A DNA stretch of 64,000 bases from Ancylobacter sp. IITR112 (GCF_041415945.1 NZ_JBGCUS010000001.1:1364001-1428000); one strand, 5' to 3'; counted from the first letter of the stretch, positions 7,998 to 17,426 are shown. The notes: a model not told the origin generated them from the sequence alone. Program-made: numbers and translations.

Positions 7998-9305
7998 ATG
8001 GACAGCAAGACGACGGCGGTTCGGCCGTGGGAGCCCTGGTTCCAGCTCGGCTGCGGCATTCTCTGCATGGCGATGATCGCCAATCTTCAATATGGCTGGA
8101 CCCTGTTCGTCGATCCGATCGACCAGGCGCATGGCTGGGGCCGAGCGGCGATCCAGACCGCGTTCACGCTGTTCGTGCTGACCGAAACCTGGCTGGTGCC
8201 GGTCGAGGCCTGGTTCGTCGACCGCTACGGCCCGCGCGTGGTGCTGAGCTTTGGCGCGGTGATGATCGCGCTGGCCTGGGTGATCAATTCCTATGCCGGC
8301 TCGCTCACCATGCTCTATGTCGGCGCCGTGTGCGGCGGCATCGGCGCGGGCTCGGTCTATGGCACCTGCGTCGGCAATGCGCTGAAATGGTTCCCCTATC
8401 GGCGCGGCCTCGCCGCCGGGGCGACGGCGGCCGGCTTTGGCGCCGGCGCCGCGCTCACCGTGGTGCCGATCGCCAATACCATCGCCGCGCATGGCTACCA
8501 GACGGCGTTCTTCTGGTTCGGTCTCGGGCAGGGGCTGGTCGTGCTGATCGCGGCCCAGTTCCTCTACCCCCCGGCGTTCAAGATCGCGCCGCCGAAGAAG
8601 GCGCTGCGCATTCCGCAGAGCAAGGTCGACTATCCGCCGTCGCAGACGCTCGGCAAGCCGGTGTTCTGGCTGCTCTACCTCATGTTCGTCATGGTGGCCT
8701 CCGGCGGCCTGATGGCGGCGGCGCAGATCGGCCCCATCGCGCATGACCTCGGCGTCGCCGATACGCCGGTGAGCATCTTCGGTATCTCGGCCGCCGCGCT
8801 GACGCTCGCCATCTCGCTCGACCGCATCTTCGACGGCTTCGGCCGCCCGATCTTCGGCTATGTCTCCGACCGCATCGGCCGCGAGAACACCATGTTCATC
8901 GCCTTCGGCACGGCGGCGGCGATGCTGCTGGTGATGGTGTTCCACGGGTCTAACCCGGTGGTGTTCGTGGTCGCCACGGCCTGCTTCTTCGGCGTGTTCG
9001 GCGAGATCTACTCGCTGTTTCCCGCGACCTGCGGCGACACGTTCGGCTCGAAATTCGCCGCGACCAATGCCGGCATGCTCTACACCGCCAAGGGCACGGC
9101 GGCGTTGCTGGTGCCGCTCGCCAGTGTGGTGGCCTCGATCTATGGCTGGTACGCGGTGTTCGCCATCGCGGTCGGGCTCAACGCCACGGCCGCGCTGCTG
9201 GCCCTGTTCGTGCTGAAGCCTCTACGGGCCCGGCTGATCGCCCGCAGCGCGGTGGAGGCGGAAGCGGCGCCGGTCGCGGTCGGCCGTGAGCAACCGGCGC
9301 ACTGA
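7998..9305 (+). CDS. MFS transporter, oxalate/formate antiporter (OFA) family
   Basis: A 435-residue inner-membrane protein with about 12 helices. OFA-type features are the early FQLGCGILCMAMIANLQYGW, TLFVDPIDQAHGW, DRYGPR in the loop 2-3 motif, and GAGSVYGTCVGNALKWFPYR with the KWFP(Y/D)RRG loop typical of OxlT relatives. The second half carries GYVSDRIGREN. Members exchange oxalate, formate or related carboxylates. It stands alone, downstream of a long regulatory spacer and before a strong hairpin. The actual substrate is not determined. Confidence 0.88.
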   Translation: MDSKTTAVRPWEPWFQLGCGILCMAMIANLQYGWTLFVDPIDQAHGWGRAAIQTAFTLFVLTETWLVPVEAWFVDRYGPRVVLSFGAVMIALAWVINSYAGSLTMLYVGAVCGGIGAGSVYGTCVGNALKWFPYRRGLAAGATAAGFGAGAALTVVPIANTIAAHGYQTAFFWFGLGQGLVVLIAAQFLYPPAFKIAPPKKALRIPQSKVDYPPSQTLGKPVFWLLYLMFVMVASGGLMAAAQIGPIAHDLGVADTPVSIFGISAAALTLAISLDRIFDGFGRPIFGYVSDRIGRENTMFIAFGTAAAMLLVMVFHGSNPVVFVVATACFFGVFGEIYSLFPATCGDTFGSKFAATNAGMLYTAKGTAALLVPLASVVASIYGWYAVFAIAVGLNATAALLALFVLKPLRARLIARSAVEAEAAPVAVGREQPAH

Positions 9306-9329
9306 CGCTGACAGGCAAGAACGAACGTC

Positions 9330-9360
9330 ATCCCGGACGGCCCCTGGGCCGCTCCGGGAT
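9330..9360. terminator. Strong hairpin between convergent genes
   Basis: Arms ATCCCGGA (9330-9337) and TCCGGGAT (9353-9360), with inner arms CGGCCC/GGGCCG, make a nearly uninterrupted stem. It is followed on the plus strand by TTGTTGTG, only weakly T-rich. It lies between the OFA transporter stop and the convergent amidase stop. Confidence 0.6.
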
Positions 9361-9418
9361 TGTTGTGTGAAGGGAGAGCGATCCCGGCGCGACCGTTTCG
9401 CCGTCGGCCGGGATGCGC

Positions 9419-10219
9419 CTAACGGCTCGACCGCCCGTAGACTTCCGGCCGCCGGTCGCCGAGATGGGTGCTGAGACGGCGGGCCTCGTTGAGCCGCGCC
9501 GGATCGAGATCGGCGAAGACGAGTTCCTCGCCATCGCCCGCCAAAACCAGATTGCCGCCCATGGGATCACCAACGCAGCTCAGGCCCATATAGTCGAGTT
9601 CGCCCTCGACGCCGCAGCGATTGGCATAGGCGATGAAGAGCTCATTCTCGAAGGCGCGGGCCGGCACGACATAGAGCGAGACGGCGTCATAGGGCTTCAT
9701 ATTGGCGGTCGGCACCAGAACGAGGTCGGCGCCGGCCAGGGCGAGAGCCCGCACCGCTTCGGGGAATTCCACGTCGTAGCAGATCAGCATGCCGATACTG
9801 TAGCCGGCGAAGCGCACCAGTTCCGCCGTGCCCTCGCCGGGCGCGAACATCGCCCGGTCGAGATCGCCGAACAGATGTGTCTTGCGGAAATTGAGCAGCG
9901 TGCCGCCATCCTTGTCCAGCAGCAGGCAGGAATTATAGACCGCGCCGTCCGCCCCGCGCTCGGGATAGCCGTAGCACAGGCCGATATTATGGGCGCGGGC
10001 GATGGCCGCGGCGCGCCGGGCGCTGGGGCCGTCGGCCGGTTCGGCCGTCGCCTGCGCCGCCTCGTGGCCGATATTGTAGCCGGTGAGGAACATCTCCGGC
10101 GCCAGAAGGAGGTCCGCCCCGCCCGCCGCGGCCTGCGCGGCGGCGGCGTCGAGCCGGGCGAGATTGGCGGCGGGCGCGTTGAAGGGATCGCCCGCGGTCT
10201 GCAGCAGAGCCAGACGCAT
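9419..10219 (-). CDS. Carbon-nitrogen hydrolase (nitrilase superfamily amidase)
   Basis: A 266-residue protein with the complete catalytic triad: E42 in LLLAPEMFLTG, K113 in NFRKTHLFGD, C147 in GMLICYDVEFPE. The length and aliphatic-amidase/carbamoylase-like motifs suggest hydrolysis of an amide or N-carbamoyl compound. Its ATG overlaps the TAA of the upstream ureohydrolase by one base (TAATG), so the two are translationally coupled. The amidase may therefore process a product of guanidino-compound breakdown, for example an omega-amino amide or a carbamoyl amine. The substrate is inferred from context only. Confidence 0.87.
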   Translation of the reverse strand: MRLALLQTAGDPFNAPAANLARLDAAAAQAAAGGADLLLAPEMFLTGYNIGHEAAQATAEPADGPSARRAAAIARAHNIGLCYGYPERGADGAVYNSCLLLDKDGGTLLNFRKTHLFGDLDRAMFAPGEGTAELVRFAGYSIGMLICYDVEFPEAVRALALAGADLVLVPTANMKPYDAVSLYVVPARAFENELFIAYANRCGVEGELDYMGLSCVGDPMGGNLVLAGDGEELVFADLDPARLNEARRLSTHLGDRRPEVYGRSSR

Positions 10220-11274
10220 TACGCCCCCTTGCGCGCCTTGTGCGCCGTCACCGACATGCAGAAGATTTCGAACAGCACCTGCGCCGCCGCATGGGCGGTG
10301 TTGGAGGTGGCGTCATATTGCGGGGCGATCTCCACCACGTCGCCGCCGATCACGTCGAGCCCGTTGAGGCCGCGCAGCAGTTCCAGCACCTCGCGCGAGG
10401 TGAGGCCGCCGATCTCCGGCGTGCCGGTGCCGGGGGCGAAGGCGGGGTCGAGGCTGTCGACATCGAAGGAGACATAGACCGGCCCGTCGCCCAGCACCGC
10501 TTTCGCCTTGGCAATGATGGCGGGCACGCCCATGCCGGTGACCTCCTCGGCGTGGATGACCGTCATCCCGCTTTCATAAGAGAACTCCCACAGGAATTCG
10601 GCGCCGCCGCGAATGCCGATCTGGATGGTGCGTTGGGGGTCCAGAACGCCGTCGAGCACCGCGTTGCGGAACGGGCCGCCATGATGGAACTTGGCGCCCT
10701 CATAGGTGCCGGACGTGTCGCAATGGGCGTCGATGTGCAGCATGCCGACCGGGCGCTTCTCACCCAAGGCGCGCAGGATCGAGCCGGTGATCGAATGATC
10801 GCCCCCGACCGAGAGCGGAATCACCCCGGCGGCGACGATCTTCCTGTAGAAGGCCTCAATATCCTCATGGCAGGAATCGAGGCTGAAGCGCGAGCGGAAC
10901 GGCACGTCGCCAATGTCCGCCACCTTCACCTCGGCGGCGGGAACCATGTTCAGCACATGCTCATAAGGCCCGACCCGCTCGATGGCGCGGACCGCGCGCG
11001 GGCCGAGGCGGGCGCCGGCGCGGTTGGTGACGCCGAGATCCATCGGCACGCCGATCAGCGCCATGTCGAGACCTGCGAAATCGGCGTGCTCCTGCGCGTC
11101 CGGGCGGTAGGGCGCGTCGAGCAGGGTGGCGGCGCCGGCCCAGGGCCAGACGCGCTTCTCGCCATCCTTGAACTGCAGTTCGGCGACGCGCTTGAAGGTT
11201 TCGTCATAGACGACGCCGCCGCCAACGCCGGCATATTTCGCCCGCAGCGCGGCGAGCTTTTCCTGATCGGACAT
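10219..11274 (-). CDS. Agmatinase-type ureohydrolase (guanidino-acid/amine hydrolase)
   Basis: A 351-residue arginase-fold enzyme. The Mn-binding residues are all visible: H160 (SVGGDHS), D182, H184 and D186 (HIDAHCDTS), D271 and D273 (SFDVDSLDPAFAPG). The reaction removes urea from a guanidino compound. It is longer than E. coli agmatinase (306 aa) because of an N-terminal extension of about 40 residues, as in guanidinobutyrase/guanidinopropionase-type enzymes, so agmatine is not assured as substrate. It is the first gene of a two-gene operon with the amidase. Confidence 0.87.
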   Translation of the reverse strand: MSDQEKLAALRAKYAGVGGGVVYDETFKRVAELQFKDGEKRVWPWAGAATLLDAPYRPDAQEHADFAGLDMALIGVPMDLGVTNRAGARLGPRAVRAIERVGPYEHVLNMVPAAEVKVADIGDVPFRSRFSLDSCHEDIEAFYRKIVAAGVIPLSVGGDHSITGSILRALGEKRPVGMLHIDAHCDTSGTYEGAKFHHGGPFRNAVLDGVLDPQRTIQIGIRGGAEFLWEFSYESGMTVIHAEEVTGMGVPAIIAKAKAVLGDGPVYVSFDVDSLDPAFAPGTGTPEIGGLTSREVLELLRGLNGLDVIGGDVVEIAPQYDATSNTAHAAAQVLFEIFCMSVTAHKARKGA

Positions 11275-11397
11275 TCGTGCCTCTTGTGAGCCTTGTGGCT
11301 TCTGGAAGTCCGCTCAGGCTAGCGGCTGCCGGCGCCGGGGGGAAAGGGGGCACGCGCCTTTCCCCGCCGGATGCGGGCCGGGTGTGGCCCGGCGGGC

Positions 11398-12141
11398 TCA
11401 GCGGATGTTCAATAGCAGCTCCGCCACCGCCTCCGGCGCGCTGAAGAAGGGCGAATGGCCGGTGTCGAGCGCATGCACCTTCGCCCCCGGCACCGCCGCC
11501 TGCATCTCCCGCTGCACGGCGAGGGGCAGGCCGCGATCCTGCAGGCACTCGATGTAATGGCGGCGCAGGCGGCCGAACCGATGCGGGGTGATGGTCGAGA
11601 CCGTCGCGAAGGGGGCGTGCGGGGTGAGGCGCACGAGATTGGGCAGCGCGCGGTCGATGTCATGCGCGCTGCAGTCCGAATAGAGCGAACGGGCGATGAG
11701 GTCGCGTCGCGACAGGTCGAGGCCGAGCCCGTCCTTGCCCAGCCGCAGCATGCCCTGCGTCTCCACGATCGCCGGGTCCTTGAGATAGGTCGGCGTCATC
11801 ACGAAGTCGCGCGCGCTCTTGCCGTTGGGCGCCATGAAGCCGGTGAGATAGACCAGCGCCTCGATGCGCTCCGGCATCTCTTCGCCGAGCCAGGTGCAGG
11901 TGGCGCCGCCGACGGAATGGCCGACGAGGATCGCCTTGCCCTCGATCGCTTCCAGCGCCGCCCGCACCGGGGCGGCATAGACCGATAGATCGGTGACGGC
12001 GGCGGTGGGGGTGGGGTCGAAGCCGTGGCTGGCGAGATCGGGTGCGATCACCGCATGGCCGGCGGCGCCGAGCAGGTTCGCCACCTTCTGGAAGCAGCCG
12101 CCCCAATGCCAGGAGCCGTGGATGAGAATGAAGGTTGCCAT
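11398..12141 (-). CDS. Alpha/beta hydrolase (plant-esterase/HNL-like small hydrolase)
   Basis: A 247-residue hydrolase starting MATFILIHGSWHWGGCFQKV, with the oxyanion-hole HGSWHWG at about 8-14, the nucleophile elbow GHSVGG around residue 77-82, and a final catalytic His in LDTGHSPFFSAPE. This arrangement (short loop after HGxWHG, cap of about 100 residues) resembles salicylate-binding-protein/hydroxynitrile-lyase-like esterases. The ATG at 12141 has GGAGGAAACGCC upstream, so the longer frame to 12315 is rejected. It is divergent from eutBC. Substrate unknown. Confidence 0.82.
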   Translation of the reverse strand: MATFILIHGSWHWGGCFQKVANLLGAAGHAVIAPDLASHGFDPTPTAAVTDLSVYAAPVRAALEAIEGKAILVGHSVGGATCTWLGEEMPERIEALVYLTGFMAPNGKSARDFVMTPTYLKDPAIVETQGMLRLGKDGLGLDLSRRDLIARSLYSDCSAHDIDRALPNLVRLTPHAPFATVSTITPHRFGRLRRHYIECLQDRGLPLAVQREMQAAVPGAKVHALDTGHSPFFSAPEAVAELLLNIR

Positions 12142-12313
12142 GGCGTTTCCTCCGAGAATTTCCGGCGCGTGGTAACGACCGGCGCGGGCCGCGTCCAGCC
12201 TGGCATGCCAGGCCGGGGAGGGAGCGGGCGAGGTGGCCCTTGCCGCCCGGTGGCGAGCGGGTACATTTTCACCATGGCGCCGCGTTGAGCAGGGCGCCGC
12301 AGGGATTCTGCCC

Positions 12314-13702
12314 ATGGCCTATCGCACCACTGCCGGATCGCACAGCTACGCCTTCGCGGATCTGAAGGACTTGATGGCGAAGGCGACGCCGCCGCGCTCC
12401 GGCGACATGCTGGCCGGCATCGCCGCCGCCACGGCGGAGGAGAATGTCGCCGCGCGCATGTGCCTCGCCGATGTGCCGCTCGCCACCTTCCTCACCGAGG
12501 TGCTGGTGCCTTATGAGGAGGACGAGGTTACCCGCCTCATCATCGACACCCATGATGCCGCCGCGTTCCGCCCGATCGCGCATATGACGGTGGGCGCGTT
12601 CCGCGATTTCCTGCTGTCGGATGGCGCCACCAGCGAGGTTTTGGCCGCGCTGGCGCCGGCGGTGACGCCGGAAATGGCGGCGGCAGTGTCCAAGCTGATG
12701 CGCAACCAGGACCTGATCGCGGTTGCCAAGAAGTGCCGGGTGGTGACGCGGTTCCGCAACACGATCGGCCTGCCCGGCACCATGGCGGTGCGGCTGCAGC
12801 CCAACCATCCGACCGACGACCCGGCGGGCGTCACCGCCTCCATCCTCGACGGGCTGCTCTATGGCTGCGGCGATGCGGTGATCGGCATCAATCCGGCCTC
12901 CGACAGCGTGCCTGTGCTGAGCGAACTGCTGAAGTTGATCGACGGCATCATCCAGCGCTTCGAGATACCCACGCAGGCCTGCGTGCTCACCCATGTCACC
13001 ACCTCCACCGAGGTGATCAATCGCGGCGTGCCGGTCGATCTGGTGTTCCAGTCGGTGGCGGGCACGCAGAAGGCCAACGCCTCCTTCGGCATCGACCTCG
13101 CCACGCTGGCGGAGGGGCGCGAGGCGGCGCTGTCGCTCAATCGCGGCACGCTCGGCGACAATGTGATGTATTTCGAGACCGGGCAGGGCTCGGCGCTGTC
13201 CGCCAACGCCCATCACGGCGTCGACCAGCAGACGCTGGAAGCGCGCGCCTATGCGGTGTGCCGGCCGTTCAAGCCGCTTCTGGTGAACACGGTGGTCGGC
13301 TTCATCGGGCCGGAATATCTCTATGACGGCAAGCAGATCATCCGCGCCGGGCTGGAGGATCATTTCTGCGGCAAGCTGATGGGCGTGCCGCTCGGCTGCG
13401 ATGTCTGCTACACCAACCATGCCGAGGCCGACCAGGACGACATGGACACGCTGATGACGCTGCTCGGCGCGGCGGGCGTCACCTATATCATGGGTATTCC
13501 CGGCTCGGACGACGTGATGCTGAACTACCAGTCCACTTCGTTTCACGACCAGCTCTATCTGCGCGAGGTGCTGGGGCTGAAGCGGGCGCCGGAATTCGAG
13601 GCGTGGCTGCAGCGCATGGGCATCACCGAGCCGAACGGAAGGCTGCGCCGGCAGCACGGCCCGCACCCGCTGCTCGCCGCCGCCAAGGATCTCGCGGCAT
13701 GA
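12314..13702 (+). CDS. eutB: Ethanolamine ammonia-lyase, large subunit
   Basis: A 462-residue catalytic subunit of the adenosylcobalamin-dependent enzyme that turns ethanolamine into acetaldehyde and ammonia. Family sequence is continuous: [14 protein letters not shown] at the start, [35 protein letters not shown], the [14 protein letters not shown] segment, and a C-terminal [13 protein letters not shown]. The length is close to E. coli EutB (453). The ATG at 12314 matches the family N-terminus; the longer frame is rejected. The stop overlaps the start of eutC (ATGA). No reactivase, aldehyde dehydrogenase or microcompartment shell gene is nearby, so this is a minimal cytosolic route. Confidence 0.95.
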   Translation: MAYRTTAGSHSYAFADLKDLMAKATPPRSGDMLAGIAAATAEENVAARMCLADVPLATFLTEVLVPYEEDEVTRLIIDTHDAAAFRPIAHMTVGAFRDFLLSDGATSEVLAALAPAVTPEMAAAVSKLMRNQDLIAVAKKCRVVTRFRNTIGLPGTMAVRLQPNHPTDDPAGVTASILDGLLYGCGDAVIGINPASDSVPVLSELLKLIDGIIQRFEIPTQACVLTHVTTSTEVINRGVPVDLVFQSVAGTQKANASFGIDLATLAEGREAALSLNRGTLGDNVMYFETGQGSALSANAHHGVDQQTLEARAYAVCRPFKPLLVNTVVGFIGPEYLYDGKQIIRAGLEDHFCGKLMGVPLGCDVCYTNHAEADQDDMDTLMTLLGAAGVTYIMGIPGSDDVMLNYQSTSFHDQLYLREVLGLKRAPEFEAWLQRMGITEPNGRLRRQHGPHPLLAAAKDLAA

Positions 13703-14538
13703 GCGAGGCCCGGGACGCGGCCGCGCCGGCCGATATGCCGATCGAGGAGACGGTGATCGAGGAGACGGTGATCGAGGATGGCTGGCGGCGGCTTGCCGGC
13801 GTCACCCCGGCGCGCATTGCCCTCGGGCGCGCGGGCACCGGCCTGCCGACCCGCGAGGTGCTGCGCTTCGCGCTGGCCCATGCGCAGGCGCGCGATGCGG
13901 TGCATCTTCCCTTCGAGGCCGCACGCATGGCGAGGGAAATCGCGGGGCTTGGCTTCGAGACGGTGGAAGTGACCTCCGCCGCCCCGGCGCGCGACGCCTA
14001 TCTGCGCCGCCCCGATCTCGGCCGGCGGCTGTCGGATGAGAGCCGGGCGCGGCTGGCGGCGCGGGCGGGCGCGCCGGTCGACCTCGCCCTCGTGGTGGCG
14101 GACGGCCTGTCTTCTACCGCCATTCACGCGCAGGCGGTGCCGTTCCTCGCGGCGTTCAAAGCGCGGATCGCGGAGGCGGGATGGAGCCTCGCGCCGGTCT
14201 GCGTCGCCAGCCAGGCGCGGGTGGCGCTCGGCGACGAGGTCGGCGAGGCGCTCAACGCCAGCGCCTGCGTGGTGCTGATCGGCGAGCGGCCGGGCCTGTC
14301 CTCGCCGGACAGTCTCGGCCTCTACCTCACCTTCGCCCCGCGCGCCGGCCGCTCGGATGCCGAACGCAACTGCATTTCCAATGTGCGCGGCGAGGGGCTC
14401 TCGCACGAACACGCCGCCTTCAAGCTGGCCTGGCTGCTCAAGGAGGCGCTGGCGCGGCGCCTCACCGGCGTGACGCTGAAGGACGAGAGCGACCTTCTGC
14501 TGGTGGACGGGCAGCCGCCGCGACCACGGATCGGCTGA
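13699..14538 (+). CDS. eutC: Ethanolamine ammonia-lyase, small subunit
   Basis: A 279-residue partner of EutB that completes the B12-binding interface. Recognisable parts are [51 protein letters not shown], the [19 protein letters not shown] segment and the terminal [14 protein letters not shown]. The ATG at 13699 overlaps the eutB stop by 4 bp, showing translational coupling. Close to the N-terminus there is a 15-bp tandem duplication (13741-13770) giving [13 protein letters not shown], probably in a disordered lead segment. The 3' end stops only 3 bp before the convergent hypothetical gene. Confidence 0.95.
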   Translation: MSEARDAAAPADMPIEETVIEETVIEDGWRRLAGVTPARIALGRAGTGLPTREVLRFALAHAQARDAVHLPFEAARMAREIAGLGFETVEVTSAAPARDAYLRRPDLGRRLSDESRARLAARAGAPVDLALVVADGLSSTAIHAQAVPFLAAFKARIAEAGWSLAPVCVASQARVALGDEVGEALNASACVVLIGERPGLSSPDSLGLYLTFAPRAGRSDAERNCISNVRGEGLSHEHAAFKLAWLLKEALARRLTGVTLKDESDLLLVDGQPPRPRIG

Positions 14539-14541
14539 GCG

Positions 14542-14925
14542 CTATTTCTTGCGGCCGTATTCGCTGTCGAGCCAGCTATCGGTCGCCGCCATGCGCTGGA
14601 AGATGTAGGGCACGGCGCGCAGGCGCTTCACCGTCGGCCCGATTTCCCATGTCTCTCCATGCTCGAACCCCATAAGGATCACGTAGCGCGGCAGGGTGAG
14701 GAAGGGCAGGCGCAGCCGTACCTCCTTCACCACCACGAACTCCATATGGAGCGAGGGCGCGGCGAGATAGTACAGACCCTCGGCAGGCTCGTATTTCGCC
14801 GACAGCTTCGGCGCCACGGCCGGCGTGCCGGAGCGGATGAGCGCGAGTTCCGCCTCGGTGAAGGGCAGGCGCTTGAGATGGCGGGCGGTGGCCAGCATCT
14901 CGTTCGGGGTCATTCGGGTCGCCAT
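14542..14925 (-). CDS. Hypothetical protein, 127 aa
   Basis: Starts MATRMTPNEMLATARHLKRL; contains FTEAELALIRSGTPAVAPKL and a beta-rich middle (LHMEFVVVKEVRLRLPFL). No signal peptide or membrane helix. The family is not recognised. It converges on eutC and stands next to the L,D-transpeptidase gene on the same strand, about 70 bp downstream of that gene's stop. The coding character is good across the full length. Confidence 0.6.
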   Translation of the reverse strand: MATRMTPNEMLATARHLKRLPFTEAELALIRSGTPAVAPKLSAKYEPAEGLYYLAAPSLHMEFVVVKEVRLRLPFLTLPRYVILMGFEHGETWEIGPTVKRLRAVPYIFQRMAATDSWLDSEYGRKK

Positions 14926-14993
14926 GTCGCCTCATGCAAATGGATGAGACGCCTATCTGCCGCAAAGCGGCGGCAGGGGGAAGACGGCGGCGC

Positions 14994-16022
14994 TCAGTTG
15001 GCGCTGTCGCCCTCTTCCACCTCCGGCGCGGAGCCGGGATAGGGATCGGCGAGGGCGGCGGTGGGCTCGCTGACCGGGACCTTGCCGCCCGAGGTCATCG
15101 CCGCCAGCTTCTGCGGGCCCGAGCGGCGCAGAATGTCGCGGAAGCTCGCATGCATGCCGCCATCGACATAGGACGCTTCGGCCGGCGGGCGGGTGGCGGC
15201 GAGCGCGGCGACGGCCTGCTCGTCCTGCGCCTGCTTGCTGGCGGCAGCGATCAGAGCCGCATCGGGCGCCAGCGGCGGGCAGGGGGCGAGCGGATTCGCC
15301 ACCACCGGCGCCGGCTCATTGCCCGGGGTGAAACGGTAGCGCCCGCCACAGGCCGCGACATTCGGCGGCACGCGGGTGACGGCGAACAGGTCCGTGCCTT
15401 CCTTCAGATTGCGCCAATAAGGCATGTTCGGATTGCCGCGGTGCCGGGCAAGATTGGCTGGCGTCATGCGGAAGGGCAGGGACTGCACCTGGAAGCCCGG
15501 CTGGCCGGCGGCGAGCGCGTCGCGCGCCAGCGCATAGACCTCGCCGACGCCGTCATTGGTCATGGCGTAGCAGCCGGCGGAGGTGCAGGCGCCGTGCACC
15601 ATCAGCGCGCTACCACTGTAGCCGAGCGCCTGTTCCAGCGCGTTGGGGTAGCCGAGATTGAAGGAGAGGTAATATTGCGAGCGCGGATTCAACTGGCCGC
15701 GCGTGACGGTGTAGAAGCCTTCCGGCGCCTGCCGGTCGCCCTCGCGAGTCTTCGGCCCGAGCTTGCCCGACCAGCGGCACAGCGGATAGGTCTTGAGCAG
15801 CGCGTAGCGGCCGGAGCGGGTGCGCTTCCACACCTCCAGCTCGCTCTCCTGCTTGTAGATGCGCACCATGATCGGGTCGTCGGGCGTCATGCCCTTGGCC
15901 GCCATCTCCTGCATCAGCTTCTGCGGAATGGGAATCGAGCCGCGATCGTCGCCGTCCATGCTCGCGCAGCCGGCGAGAAGGAGGGCGAAACCGAGCAGAA
16001 AGACGGTGCGCAACAGGTTCAT
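14994..16022 (-). CDS. L,D-transpeptidase (YkuD) lipoprotein
   Basis: A 342-residue exported lipoprotein. The signal peptide ends in the lipobox LLAGC with C19 as the lipidated residue. The YkuD catalytic motif VHGACTSAGCYAMT gives H143 and the nucleophile C151. The upstream part PEGFYTVTRGQLNPRSQYYL is typical of murein L,D-transpeptidases that make 3-3 cross-links or attach proteins to peptidoglycan. The C-terminal 100 residues after the domain are low-complexity and Pro/Ala-rich. It acts in the periplasm, anchored to a membrane. Upstream spacer of about 150 bp to the CDF gene. Confidence 0.9.
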   Translation of the reverse strand: MNLLRTVFLLGFALLLAGCASMDGDDRGSIPIPQKLMQEMAAKGMTPDDPIMVRIYKQESELEVWKRTRSGRYALLKTYPLCRWSGKLGPKTREGDRQAPEGFYTVTRGQLNPRSQYYLSFNLGYPNALEQALGYSGSALMVHGACTSAGCYAMTNDGVGEVYALARDALAAGQPGFQVQSLPFRMTPANLARHRGNPNMPYWRNLKEGTDLFAVTRVPPNVAACGGRYRFTPGNEPAPVVANPLAPCPPLAPDAALIAAASKQAQDEQAVAALAATRPPAEASYVDGGMHASFRDILRRSGPQKLAAMTSGGKVPVSEPTAALADPYPGSAPEVEEGDSAN

Positions 16023-16168
16023 GGCAGCTCGGCTAGCGGGGCAACAAGGCGGTTCGACGGCAGCGGCGCTGCAGCGCGGCTTTCCACCGCCGATGCGGTC
16101 GGATTAACGCGTTTATGGTTTCCAGAACGTTAGTCCGCCAGGCCGTCGCGACGCTGTGGCCGACCGGC

Positions 16169-17122
16169 TCAGGCCGGCGGGCGGCACTCCACCGTCACAT
16201 GCTGCAGCTCATGCACCGGCGCCAGCCGCGCGCGGATGGCTTCGCCGGATACGCCCGGCGGGGCGATCACGCTGACGATGGCGGCATGCGCCTGCGGGCC
16301 GACACGCCAGACATGCAGATCGCAGATGCGGGCATCGCCCGGACCTTCGACCGCCTGCGTCACCTCGGCGGCGAGGCCGGCATCGGTCTCGTCGAGTAGC
16401 ACCGAGGCGGTGTCGCGCATCAGGTTCCACGCCCAGCGGGCGATCACCAGCCCGCCGATGACGCCCATGGCGGGATCGAGCCACACCCAGCCCAGGCTGC
16501 CGCCGGCGATCAGGGCGATGATGGCCAGTACCGAAGTCAGCGCGTCGGCCAGCACATGCAGATAGGCGCCGCGCAGATTATTGTCGCCGCCGCCGACCGC
16601 GTGATGATGCGGGTGATCGTGGTCGTGCGCATGGCCATGAGAGTGACCGTGTGCGTGAGCGTGGCCGCCGCCGAGCAGGAAGGCGCTGACCAGATTGACG
16701 ATCAGCCCCAGCACCGCCACCAGCGTGGCCTCGCCGAACGCCACCTCCTCCGGCTGGTAAAGCCGCAGCAGCGATTCGAACGCCATAACGGCGGCGACGA
16801 TGGCGAGGATCGCCGCCGAGGCGAATCCGGCGAGGTCGCCGACCTTGCCGGTGCCGAAACTGTAGCGGGCATCCGCCGCATGCCGGCGCGCATAGCCATA
16901 GGCGAGGGCGGCGATGCCGAGCGCGCCGGCATGGGTCGCCATGTGAAACCCGTCGGCCAGCAGGGCCATGGAGCCGGTGGTGAACCCGGCGGCGATCTCT
17001 CCGACCATCATCACCGCCGTCAGCAGCACGACGAGGCGGGTGCGCCGCGAATTCTCGTCATGGCCGGCGCTTAGGAAATCATGGGGATGGGTGAAGGTCG
17101 AAATGTCCGGCGGCGGGTTCAT
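16169..17122 (-). CDS. dmeF: CDF-family divalent metal efflux pump (DmeF-like)
   Basis: A 317-residue inner-membrane cation diffusion facilitator. Helix motifs are SMALLADGFHMATHAGALG (residues 51-69, HxxxH) and LHVLADALTSVLA (H189, D193). Between helices IV and V lies a His-rich loop (154-174, alternating H with A/G/D), which gathers metal on the cytosolic side. The His-rich loop and the RcnR-like regulator immediately upstream point to cobalt/nickel export as in dmeRF of rhizobia. The start MNPPPDISTF lies 8 bp after the regulator stop; the longer out-of-family extension is rejected. Confidence 0.88.
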   Translation of the reverse strand: MNPPPDISTFTHPHDFLSAGHDENSRRTRLVVLLTAVMMVGEIAAGFTTGSMALLADGFHMATHAGALGIAALAYGYARRHAADARYSFGTGKVGDLAGFASAAILAIVAAVMAFESLLRLYQPEEVAFGEATLVAVLGLIVNLVSAFLLGGGHAHAHGHSHGHAHDHDHPHHHAVGGGDNNLRGAYLHVLADALTSVLAIIALIAGGSLGWVWLDPAMGVIGGLVIARWAWNLMRDTASVLLDETDAGLAAEVTQAVEGPGDARICDLHVWRVGPQAHAAIVSVIAPPGVSGEAIRARLAPVHELQHVTVECRPPA

Positions 17123-17130
17123 GGCGGCAC

Positions 17131-17406
17131 CTAGCGGGTGTAGCGGCGGATGGCGTCCATCAGGTCGCGCGCGCCCTCGGCCCGGGCGGCGGGGGTGAGA
17201 TCCGGATCGGCGACATGGGCATGGAGATGCTCCTCGACGATCTTCTCCATCAGGCCGCTGATCGCCCCTTTGGTGGCCGCCACGAGATGAAGCAGGTCGG
17301 CGCAATCGGCGCCGCCGGCAAGGCTGCGCTCGATGGCGGCCACCTGCCCGGCAATGCGCTGGACGCGGGCGAGCAGGGCGGGATTGGGTGTGGATAGGTG
17401 CGACAT
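17131..17406 (-). CDS. dmeR: RcnR/CsoR-family metal-responsive repressor (DmeR-like)
   Basis: A 91-residue all-helical repressor. The metal ligands of the Ni/Co sensor RcnR are conserved at identical positions: H3 in MSHLS, C35 in GGADCADLLH, H60 and H64 in EEHLHAHVAD. That pattern separates it from copper-sensing CsoR and formaldehyde-sensing FrmR. It likely represses its own operon with the CDF pump and is released by Co or Ni. The start codon is only 3 bp from the operator-like G-tract, so the transcript may be leaderless or have a very short leader. Confidence 0.9.
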   Translation of the reverse strand: MSHLSTPNPALLARVQRIAGQVAAIERSLAGGADCADLLHLVAATKGAISGLMEKIVEEHLHAHVADPDLTPAARAEGARDLMDAIRRYTR

Positions 17407-17409
17407 AGG

Positions 17410-17426
17410 ATAGGGGGGTACCCTAT
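17410..17426. promoter_or_regulatory. RcnR/DmeR-type operator (G6 tract with ATA/TAT flanks)
   Basis: On the plus strand ATA-G6-TA-CCC-TAT: a six-G tract inside an imperfect inverted repeat, the layout known for RcnR-family sites. It touches the dmeR start region, so binding would block transcription of dmeRF. Confidence 0.65.
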
